A stretch of 64,000 nucleotides of DNA from an uncultured Collinsella sp. (GTDB lineage Bacteria; Actinomycetota; Coriobacteriia; Coriobacteriales; Coriobacteriaceae). Numbering within the stretch: the first letter of the stretch is position 1; every line of letters starts with the position of its first letter. This document shows positions 33,956 to 41,042 of this stretch, piece by piece. The position numbers were made by a program, and so were the translations under genes. Under the pieces are notes generated by a model. That model made no database searches. It saw only the letters and a program-made list of their open reading frames with translations, and was not told the DNA's origin. The DNA lies in the NCBI GenBank assembly GCA_958405565.1, contig CATYEN010000007.1:13505-77504 (forward strand), read 5' to 3'.

Positions 33956-35676
33956 TGCTGGGGCCGGACTATATAGAGCACTTCACCGACGCGGCGCAGG
34001 GGGCGATGGACGAGTACACCCTGCGCCTGGTGTGCATCTACGCCGCCCTCATAGGCTCCATCGACTTCGAGGGCGAGAGCGCCTACTCCCAGGCCGCCAG
34101 GAAGGCCGCGCTGGCCGCCAAGGACGTGCAGAAGGCCATGAGCGAGGAGGGCCGCAGAGCCGCGAGAGAGGCTGCCAAGGCGGCGGCCGAGGCTGTGGCC
34201 AAGAGCGCCGAGACCGACCTGTCCACGCTGGGCACGGCCATGGGCGCGCTGTCTAAGACGATGCAGTGGAGGCTCCACAACTCGGCGCGGGCCACGGCGG
34301 CGGGCGTTCAGGAAGTGGTGAGCCGAGACAACCTGAAGATGCCCGCCAACGTGCAGCGCGCGTACCTCGAAGTCGTGGCGCAGGCCGTGGCGCAGGTGAA
34401 CTCGGGCATGGCGGGCTACGAGCAGGCCACCCGCGAGGCCGTGCTGAAGCTGGCGCGGCGGAGCGTGTCCGTCGTGGACTACAAGAGCGGGGCGTGGGCG
34501 CAGGCCGACGTGGCCATGCGCCGCCACGTGCGCACCCAGGTGGTACAGGCAGGCAGCCGCAACACGCTGGAGCTGCTTGAGGAGACGGGGCACGACCTCG
34601 TGCAGACCTCCTCGCACGGCGGCGCGCGCGAGAGCCACGCCAAGTGGCAGGGCCGCGTTTTCAGTCTGTCGGGCAAGTCCAAGAAATACCCGCCGTTCTA
34701 CCGCGAGACGGGCTACGGCTCGGTCGATGGCTTGTGCGGCGCGAACTGCAAACACGACTTCGGCATCTACGTGGAGGGCCAGCCGCTGCGCTACGAGCGC
34801 GACCCCGACGGCGGCGACGAGAAGCGCGAGGAGCGATACCAGGCAGAGCAGAAGCAGCGCGAGCTTGAGCGCGGCATACGCGCCGCCAAGCGCGAGGCAA
34901 CGGCCCTGGAGGCCGCCGGGCTCGATAACACCAAGGAGCGCCTGCGCCTGGGCAAGCTGCAGAAGCGCCAGCGCGAGCACATAGCCGCCCACCCCTACCT
35001 GTCCCGCGAGCGCACGCGCGAGGCCGCCATGGAATCGAAGGCGCGCATCTACCCGCTTGCCACGGACAAGACCTGGGTGCGCGAGAAGTTCATGCCGGGC
35101 AAGGGCGCGGGCACCGCCGCAGACGTGAGCCGCCGGGCCGTGAACGGCAGGGCCTACCACGACAAGGTGACCTCGCTGCCCATCCCAAAGCGCGCAAGCG
35201 AGGCCGTGTACGCCGAGAGCCGCCGCATCCTGCGCGACCGCGACGGCACGGGCTACGAACGCATGTCCGTGGTTTCATGGAAGAAGGGCGAGCGCGTCAC
35301 CGATACCTTCGGGCACGGCCTGAAGAGCCAGGCGTGCGGCCTGACCGCAAAGCAGGTGGAGGCGTGCAGGCGCACCGAGGGCGGCGTGGTGCTGATACAC
35401 AACCACCCCATGAGCTCGCCGCCGTCGTGGACCGACATACGCACGGTGGCGGAAAACGACTGGGTGCGCAGCTCGGTGGTGGCGTGCCACGATGGTACAA
35501 TCTACGAAATCAAGGTGAACGACCCCGGCGTGGTGAAGGCGTACGAGAGAATACGCCAGCAGATGAAGGCGCTTTACCCGAACGCGGGCGGCGCTGCCAT
35601 CGACCACTACACGACGGAAATACTCTACAAGCAGAACGAGGAGGCGAAATGGTTCAGGCTGACAAAAAAGAAGTGA
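33955..35676 (+). CDS. Minor capsid protein with C-terminal JAMM/MPN-like domain
   Basis: 573 residues. The first 280 or so match phage minor capsid protein 2 (YERDPDGGDEKREER region, GLCGANCKHDFGIYVEG, RVFSLSGKSKKYPPFYRETGYGS). A coiled coil follows. The C-terminal 170 residues carry GGVVLIHNHPMSSPPSWTDI, with H482, H484, S491 and D494 spaced as in JAMM/RadC-type metalloproteases. So the virion protein may bring a peptidase or isopeptidase activity into the head or the host cell. The Glu partner is not certain (ERMSVVSW is a candidate). Confidence 0.8.
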   Translation: MLGPDYIEHFTDAAQGAMDEYTLRLVCIYAALIGSIDFEGESAYSQAARKAALAAKDVQKAMSEEGRRAAREAAKAAAEAVAKSAETDLSTLGTAMGALSKTMQWRLHNSARATAAGVQEVVSRDNLKMPANVQRAYLEVVAQAVAQVNSGMAGYEQATREAVLKLARRSVSVVDYKSGAWAQADVAMRRHVRTQVVQAGSRNTLELLEETGHDLVQTSSHGGARESHAKWQGRVFSLSGKSKKYPPFYRETGYGSVDGLCGANCKHDFGIYVEGQPLRYERDPDGGDEKREERYQAEQKQRELERGIRAAKREATALEAAGLDNTKERLRLGKLQKRQREHIAAHPYLSRERTREAAMESKARIYPLATDKTWVREKFMPGKGAGTAADVSRRAVNGRAYHDKVTSLPIPKRASEAVYAESRRILRDRDGTGYERMSVVSWKKGERVTDTFGHGLKSQACGLTAKQVEACRRTEGGVVLIHNHPMSSPPSWTDIRTVAENDWVRSSVVACHDGTIYEIKVNDPGVVKAYERIRQQMKALYPNAGGAAIDHYTTEILYKQNEEAKWFRLTKKK

Positions 35677-35813
35677 CCCCCGATGACTGGGTTCTAGTCA
35701 TCGACGACCACGTGCCCGAGTTGAGCGAGGACGAGAAGCTGAGCGAAAAAGAACGCGAGGAACTTTTCGCCAAGTGCCGCAAGGTTCTGCGCGACGAGGG
35801 CCTGATGCACTAG
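35649..35813 (+). CDS. Small acidic phage protein
   Basis: 54 residues, MVQADKKEVTPDDWVLVIDDHV, overlapping the end of the minor capsid gene in another frame. Highly charged. It ends before the second terminator box. Function unknown. Confidence 0.6.
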   Translation: MVQADKKEVTPDDWVLVIDDHVPELSEDEKLSEKEREELFAKCRKVLRDEGLMH

Positions 35814-35848
35814 GCATCACCGACAACCGAACAGCGACACGGCATCAA

Positions 35849-36014
35849 GGCCGCCCACGAACGGGCGGCCTTTTCTTTTGCCTGGCGACACCTCGGGGAA
35901 GATGCGGTCACGCGATGGGGCGGCGACAACGGCCCCGCACGCGACCACGGCGACAACGGTGGGCCATCCAAGCGCGCAGGGAAGCGCGACAACCAAACAC
36001 GGAAGGAGCAAGCG
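35849..36014 (+). terminator. Terminator plus GGCGACAC box, copy 2, and capsid leader
   Basis: Perfect stem GGCCGCCC/GGGCGGCC (35849-35870) with TTTTCTTTT, then TGCCTGGCGACAC (35879-35891) and GAAGAT. The remaining 110 bp before the scaffold gene repeat GCGACAAC-type units (about 35932, 35951, 35986). It separates portal genes from scaffold/capsid. Confidence 0.75.
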
Positions 36015-36572
36015 ATGGCTGAAGACAACAAGCCCAAGGGAAACGAGGGCGGCGAAGGCCAGGGCACCGAGCCCCAGAAGGAGGTCGTGTCCTACGCGAA
36101 GTACAAGCGCGAGACCGACGAGTACCAGGAGCAGGTGAAGGCCCTCAAGGCCGAACTGGAGCAGCGCGACAAGCAGATCGAGGAGTTCACCTCCAAGGCG
36201 GGCAACGCCGAGGAGCTGCAGGCCGCGCTCGACAAGGCCAAGGCCGACAACGAGGCGTACAAGGCCGACGCCGAGAAGCGCGAGGCCGACATGCGCCGCG
36301 ACTTCGCCATCGACACCAAGCTGGCGCAGATGGGGGTGCGCAACGCCAAGGCGGCGCGCGCGATCATCCCGAACATCGCCGACGCGAAGCTGGACGAGCA
36401 GGGCAACCTCACGGGCATCGACTTCGAGGCCCTGAAGAAGGACAACGCCTACATGTTCACCGACCAGCCCCGCGAGAGCGCGGGCGGCGACCCCAAGGGC
36501 GGCGCAGGCTCCGACGGCCTGGCCGACTTCCGCGCAGCTTTCGGACTCACCGACGAATCTACGAAGGAGTAA
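36015..36572 (+). CDS. Capsid scaffolding protein
   Basis: 185 residues, charged and mainly coiled coil (KRETDEYQEQVKALKAELEQ), of the phage GP20 scaffold kind, directly before the capsid gene. It guides procapsid assembly and leaves before maturation. GGAAGGAG precedes the ATG. Confidence 0.85.
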   Translation: MAEDNKPKGNEGGEGQGTEPQKEVVSYAKYKRETDEYQEQVKALKAELEQRDKQIEEFTSKAGNAEELQAALDKAKADNEAYKADAEKREADMRRDFAIDTKLAQMGVRNAKAARAIIPNIADAKLDEQGNLTGIDFEALKKDNAYMFTDQPRESAGGDPKGGAGSDGLADFRAAFGLTDESTKE

Positions 36573-36575
36573 ATC

Positions 36576-37460
36576 ATGCCAAACAGCATCGAACTGCCCA
36601 AGGGCTACGAGAACGTGCTCATGGAGGCGTACCGCAAGGAATCCCTGACCGCCGTGCTGGAGAGCGCCGCGCCGCAGGGCAACATCGCGCAGATGGAGCA
36701 GCTGGGCGAGTTCTACTACCCCGTCTACTCCATGGGCGGCCTGGGCGACGTGCAGGCAAACGGGCGACTGCCCCAGAACAGCGGCGCGTCCCTGACCTGG
36801 AAGCCCATCAGCGCCAACTACGACCGTGGCACCATCCTGGAAATCGACCAGAAGGTGGACGCCCAGTCCTTCAACCTGGCGTTCGGCAACGCCGCCGCGC
36901 ACTTCAACCGCACCAAGGTGGTGCCCGAGGGAGACGCGTTCGTGTTTTCCACGCTGTGCGCGGGCACCGGCATCACCAAGGAGCAGAAGACCTACGCCGA
37001 CGGCGCGGACATGCTCAAGGGCCTGAACGCCGCCATGTGCGACATGGACGAGAAGGAGGTGCCGGAGGAGGGTCGCGTGCTGTTCATCACCCCCACCCTG
37101 CTGGGTATGGTGAAGGACCTGGACACCACCAAGTCCCGCGAGGCGCTGGACGGCTTCTCCTCCATCGTGAAGGTGCCGCAGTCCCGCTTCTACAGCGCCA
37201 TCGACCTTTTGGACGGCACCACCAAGGACGAGGAGATCGGCCACTACAAGAAGGGCACCGGCGCGGTGGACATGAACTTCCTTATCGTCCACAAGGACGC
37301 CGTGGTGCTGCGCTGGAACTTCGCGCACGGCAAGGTCATCGACGCAGAGGACAACCAGCAGGGCTTCGGCCACCTGTTCAAGTACCGCAAGTACGGCGTG
37401 TGCGGCGTCCGCGAGAACCTGGCGCACTACATCACCGCAGGCATGAAGGCGGCGGCCTAG
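36576..37460 (+). CDS. Major capsid protein
   Basis: 294 residues. Shell protein with the HK97 fold by context and length. Features: LTWKPISANYDRGTILEIDQKVDAQ, FITPTLLGMVKDL, NFLIVHKDAVVLRWNF and the C-terminal QQGFGHLFKYRKYGVCGVRENLAHYI. It follows the scaffold by 3 bp. No cleavable delta domain is seen, in keeping with a separate scaffold. Confidence 0.88.
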   Translation: MPNSIELPKGYENVLMEAYRKESLTAVLESAAPQGNIAQMEQLGEFYYPVYSMGGLGDVQANGRLPQNSGASLTWKPISANYDRGTILEIDQKVDAQSFNLAFGNAAAHFNRTKVVPEGDAFVFSTLCAGTGITKEQKTYADGADMLKGLNAAMCDMDEKEVPEEGRVLFITPTLLGMVKDLDTTKSREALDGFSSIVKVPQSRFYSAIDLLDGTTKDEEIGHYKKGTGAVDMNFLIVHKDAVVLRWNFAHGKVIDAEDNQQGFGHLFKYRKYGVCGVRENLAHYITAGMKAAA

Positions 37461-37474
37461 GAAGGAGGCGCGAC

Positions 37475-37627
37475 ATGCGCACAGTTGGACTGACCTTCAA
37501 GAAGGAGGCCCCGAAGAAAGCCAGGCCCGCCAAGGGCAAGGCGGAAAAGCCCGAGGCGAAGGCCGCAGACGGGCAGCCCGCCGAGAAGGCAGAAAAGCCC
37601 GAGGCGGCCGAGGACGATGGAAACTAA
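37475..37627 (+). CDS. Small Lys/Ala/Pro-rich protein after the capsid gene
   Basis: 50 residues (MRTVGLTFKKEAPKKARPAK...), disordered and rich in K, A, P, E. GGAAGGAGGCGCGAC precedes the ATG. Possibly a head decoration or Rho-N-like disordered piece; unassigned. Confidence 0.6.
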   Translation: MRTVGLTFKKEAPKKARPAKGKAEKPEAKAADGQPAEKAEKPEAAEDDGN

Positions 37628-37976
37628 AGCCCCGACCCACGAGGACTACCTGGCAGCCGGGCGCGGGGAGCTGTCCGCCGAGGAGTTCGAGGCGGCGCTC
37701 CCCCACGCGCTGGCCTGGGTGCGCGACCTGATCTTCCCCAACGAGCCGGACGGCTCAAAGGAGTGGGCGCAGGCGGTCATGGCGGCCTGCGAGGTCGACG
37801 CCGCGTACGGATGCTCGGGCGGGGCCATGGAGGGCGGCGGGTTCACCGTCGGCTCATTCACGTGGTCGCCCGGCACCGAGCAGGCCAGCACCTACCGCAG
37901 CGACATGGAGGCCGCCGTCCGCCGCGAGCTGCTGGGCACGCCGCTGCTCTATACGGGCATCGGGGGCGCGAGATGA
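37617..37976 (+). CDS. Head-tail connector protein
   Basis: 119 residues at the position of the first adaptor after the capsid. Helical (LSAEEFEAALPHALAWVRDLIF). Function from gene order; family not certain. Confidence 0.65.
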   Translation: METKAPTHEDYLAAGRGELSAEEFEAALPHALAWVRDLIFPNEPDGSKEWAQAVMAACEVDAAYGCSGGAMEGGGFTVGSFTWSPGTEQASTYRSDMEAAVRRELLGTPLLYTGIGGAR

Positions 37977-38302
37977 TGCGGGTGCCGCGCTCGGCGCGGC
38001 CCTCCACCATGTCCGTCAAGGTGCCCAGGGAGGGCGGCTACGGCGGCGAGTTCGAGCAGCCCGTCGAGGTGCGCCGCGTGCGCTTCGAGCCGGTGAGCGC
38101 GTGGCTCGTGCGCGAGTACGCCCTGGGCGACGGAGCGCAGGGCCTCGTGATAGCCGACGGCGCGGACAGCCCGGGCATGTTCGACGTGCCCGTGGGCAGT
38201 CGCGTGAGCATCGACGGGGGCGAGTGGATGAACGTGGCGAGGTGCACGCCCCGCCGCGCGTTCGGCACCCGCCCCCACCACTGGGAACTGGAGGTGAGAT
38301 AG
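37973..38302 (+). CDS. Head closure / minor capsid protein
   Basis: 109 residues, beta-rich (VKVPREGGYGGEFEQPVEVRRVRFEP; VGSRVSIDGGEWMNVARC), like phage minor capsid/head-closure proteins at this locus. ATG 37973 overlaps the previous stop; ATG 37976 is a second choice. Confidence 0.65.
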   Translation: MMRVPRSARPSTMSVKVPREGGYGGEFEQPVEVRRVRFEPVSAWLVREYALGDGAQGLVIADGADSPGMFDVPVGSRVSIDGGEWMNVARCTPRRAFGTRPHHWELEVR

Positions 38303-38653
38303 ATGCCCGCAGCAGTGACGGTCGACCTGACCAAGCTCATGAAGCGTTTCAGCGCGAAGGAGCTGGAGGCCAAGCAGGTGAAGTTCGCCATGAGCGTGGC
38401 CGAGGACATGAACGCGTTCACGCCCGAGGACACCAAGCGCATGCACAACTCCATGCAGGCCGCCTCCGACTTCAGGCAGGGCCTCGTGATATGGGACGCC
38501 GACTACGCCGCCTACGTGCGCGACCTGCCCGACAGCTCCATCAAGCACGGCAAGAACCCGAGGGCCAAGGCCGACTGGCCGAAGGCCGCGAAGGAAGCGC
38601 ACGGCGAGGACTGGGAGCGCCTGGCCGTCGACCTCCTGACCGAGGGGGCGTGA
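38303..38653 (+). CDS. Minor capsid / tail-completion protein
   Basis: 116 residues. AEDMNAFTPEDTKRMHNSM and IWDADYAAYVRDLP match the phage minor capsid 2 / gp10-type neck proteins (positions before the tail terminator). It starts immediately after the previous stop. Confidence 0.72.
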   Translation: MPAAVTVDLTKLMKRFSAKELEAKQVKFAMSVAEDMNAFTPEDTKRMHNSMQAASDFRQGLVIWDADYAAYVRDLPDSSIKHGKNPRAKADWPKAAKEAHGEDWERLAVDLLTEGA

Positions 38654-38654
38654 C

Positions 38655-39053
38655 ATGGCCCCGGACGTGATGGAGGCGGCGAAGGCCGCCATAGAGGCGC
38701 TGGGCTACGGCCCGGTGCTCCTCACCCGCCTGGCCGCCTCGCGCGGCCACGATGACGCGGTGGTGCTGCGGCCCATGCCCACCACCGACGTGGTGCGCCA
38801 CATGGACGGCACCCGCCGCGTGGGCTACGTGCTGCAGGTCATCGTGAAGGACACCTCCGAGGCCAAGGCCATGGGCGACGCCTACGACCTGGCCGATGCG
38901 CTGGACGGGGCCGACTTGTCCTCGCCCACCGGCTCCTACGGCTTCACCAGCGCGGCGCTTTACACAGAGCCGCAGGAGATAACGCCGCCCGAGGGCGGGC
39001 CGTACCTGTGGGAGTTCCGAATCAAAGCGACCATAACCATAGAGAAGGGATAA
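38655..39053 (+). CDS. Tail terminator / minor capsid protein
   Basis: 132 residues with SYGFTSAALYTEPQEI and WEFRIKATITIEKG, in the place of the tail terminator before the tube protein. Role inferred from order and length. Confidence 0.7.
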   Translation: MAPDVMEAAKAAIEALGYGPVLLTRLAASRGHDDAVVLRPMPTTDVVRHMDGTRRVGYVLQVIVKDTSEAKAMGDAYDLADALDGADLSSPTGSYGFTSAALYTEPQEITPPEGGPYLWEFRIKATITIEKG

Positions 39054-39055
39054 CG

Positions 39056-39772
39056 ATGGCAAAGAACCAAGACCTGGGCTTCGCGCCCAACTACATGAGC
39101 GCGTTGGAGATCGACACCACGCCCGACGCGGCGAGCCCCACGTGGGCAATCTTCTCGCGCGGCATCACCGAGGTGAAGCCGACCACCAACGAGACCACCG
39201 AGACCAAGGACTACTACGACGGCTACGGCACGCCCACCGACAAGGTGAAGAGCGTGCAGCCGCAGTACGAGGTCACGGGCGACCGCTGCTACGGCGACCC
39301 CGCGCAGGACTACGTTGCCAGCCTGGCGCTTGAGACCGGCGAGGGCCGCACGGGCCACTTCCGCCACACCGACCCCAACGGCGACGTGGTGGAAGGCGAC
39401 TGCACCTACCTGAGCCTGACCGTGGGCTCGCAGCAGGGCGCGGCGTCCGACCCCGGCGCGTTCTCCTGCACCATCTCGGGCGCGGGGGCCATGAAGTTCA
39501 TCCCCGCCAACAAGCTAAAGCAGCCCGCGGCAATCACGTGCACCGCGCCGGCCGGCCCCGCCGTCGGCAAGTCCGTGAAGCTGGCCCCGAGCGTCACGCC
39601 CACCGAGGCGAACCCAAAGTGCTTCTTCGCGTCGGGCAACACAGACGTGGCAACCGTCGACAGCGACGGCAACGTGACGGGCGTGGCCGTGGGCGAGGTG
39701 GTCATCACCGTGCGCTGCGCCTCCAAGCCGAGCATCTGCACGCAGGTGAAGGTGACCGTGGCGGCGAAGTAG
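39056..39772 (+). CDS. Major tail (tube) protein with C-terminal Ig-like domain
   Basis: 238 residues. The first 155 or so are tube-protein-like (PTTNETTETKDYYDGYGTP, GDCTYLSLTVGSQQGAASDPGAF). The C-terminal 80 (about 160-238; GKSVKLAPSVTP, ASGNTDVATVDSDGNVTGVA, GEVVITVRC) form a Big_2 immunoglobulin-like domain that would decorate the tail surface. AAGGGATAACG precedes ATG 39056. Confidence 0.85.
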   Translation: MAKNQDLGFAPNYMSALEIDTTPDAASPTWAIFSRGITEVKPTTNETTETKDYYDGYGTPTDKVKSVQPQYEVTGDRCYGDPAQDYVASLALETGEGRTGHFRHTDPNGDVVEGDCTYLSLTVGSQQGAASDPGAFSCTISGAGAMKFIPANKLKQPAAITCTAPAGPAVGKSVKLAPSVTPTEANPKCFFASGNTDVATVDSDGNVTGVAVGEVVITVRCASKPSICTQVKVTVAAK

Positions 39773-39773
39773 C

Positions 39774-39860
39774 CGCAGGCGACACCAGACATAACCTCCT
39801 GGACATGGGGGCGCGGGCTAGTGAGCGGCCCGCGCCCCTTTTCTATGCCCGACGCTCACC
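39774..39860 (+). terminator. Terminator plus GGCGACAC-type box, copy 3
   Basis: AGGCGACACCAGACATAAC follows the tube gene. Then an 11-bp perfect stem (39807-39817/39828-39838) with TTTTCT and a diverged TGCCCGACGC box at 39846. It limits transcription between tube and tail chaperone genes. Confidence 0.7.
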
Positions 39861-39880
39861 GCTCACGAAAGGGGCAGCAA

Positions 39881-40384
39881 ATGGAACTTCTGAAAAACAT
39901 CCGCGCGTACGAGGACGTGTACTTCGAGGACCCCGAAGAGAACCCCGACACGCCGCGCTTCCGCGTGTGGTTCGACGACAAGCACATCGAGGAGTACCTG
40001 GCCAAGGTCGGCAACGCCATCGACCGCGCGCAGGCCAACGAGCAGATGGCCCGCGAGGCCGACACCCCCGAGAAGGCGGCCGAGGCCAACGCCGCGCAGG
40101 CCCGCCTCATGAAGCGCACCATCTCGACGTTCATCGGCACCGAGGGCTGGGAGCAGCTGCTCGCGTGGATGGGCGGCGACGAGGGCCCCATCGCGCCCGA
40201 GGAGAACATCCGCATCCTGGGCGAGGTCTTCGCCACGTTCCTCAACATGTTGGCGCGCCACGCGACCAGTGAGCAGCTGATGGCGTGCGGCCTTGCATAC
40301 AGCGAGCGCGCCGATCAGGTCCAGGCGCTCAACCGCGCCCAGCGCCGCGCCAAGGCCAAGCGCAAGAAGAAGGGCGGCAAGTAA
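39881..40384 (+). CDS. Tail assembly chaperone
   Basis: 167 residues, helical with a basic tail (RAQRRAKAKRKKKGGK). In the fixed place between tube and tape measure. It overlaps the next ATG (TAATG). In other siphophages these chaperones bind the tape measure. No slippery site was noted at its end; the second gene has its own start. Confidence 0.75.
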   Translation: MELLKNIRAYEDVYFEDPEENPDTPRFRVWFDDKHIEEYLAKVGNAIDRAQANEQMAREADTPEKAAEANAAQARLMKRTISTFIGTEGWEQLLAWMGGDEGPIAPEENIRILGEVFATFLNMLARHATSEQLMACGLAYSERADQVQALNRAQRRAKAKRKKKGGK

Positions 40385-41040
40385 TGCTGCCAGCCGCGCT
40401 CACGGCCGAGCGGGTGCGGCTGCCCGACGGCACGAGCGCCACGCGCTACCCGTGGAACGGCGAGGAGGTGCTGGTGCGCGACGACGCGCTCACGATCATC
40501 CGCGTCATCGAGGTGCTGACCGACGAGGGCAAGTCCGACGACCAGCGCCGAGACGAGTTCCTGGCGCTGTTCTTCGTGGACTGGGCGGACGCGTGGTGCG
40601 CATGCGACTACGACGCCGCCGAGTTCGTGCGGATGCGCGACGCGGCGGTATGGGACATGTGCGGGCTGGACCTGACCGGCAACCGCCCGCACGAAACGCC
40701 TCTATGGGACCTTGAAGAAGACGCCGCGCGCATCCGCATCAGCTTCCGCCAGGCCTACGGCATCGAGTGGGACGAGGTGCGAGGGCGAATCAGCTTCGCC
40801 GAGTTCGTGGCGCTCGTCGGCGGATGCCCGCAGGACACGCCGCTCGGCGCCGCCATCCACTACCGCAACCCGGCGACCAAGCCGAAGCCAACCAAATACA
40901 ACAGGCAGGAGGTCGAGGCCTGGAACGCCGCCCACAAGGCGTTCGAACTCGGCAAAGGCCGCAGCTCACACGGCTCTGAGGAAGGAAGCGACGCGGCGAT
41001 GCGCGATGTTTTCGCCGCGCTCAAGAGAGCGACGAGGTGA
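40384..41040 (+). CDS. Gp15-family tail protein
   Basis: 218 residues of the bacteriophage Gp15 family (FFVDWADAWCACDYDAAEFVRMRDAAVWDMCGLDL; RISFRQAYGIEWDEVRGRISFAEFVALVGGCPQDTPLG). Second tail chaperone position before the tape measure. Confidence 0.85.
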   Translation: MLPAALTAERVRLPDGTSATRYPWNGEEVLVRDDALTIIRVIEVLTDEGKSDDQRRDEFLALFFVDWADAWCACDYDAAEFVRMRDAAVWDMCGLDLTGNRPHETPLWDLEEDAARIRISFRQAYGIEWDEVRGRISFAEFVALVGGCPQDTPLGAAIHYRNPATKPKPTKYNRQEVEAWNAAHKAFELGKGRSSHGSEEGSDAAMRDVFAALKRATR

Positions 41041-41042
41041 GC

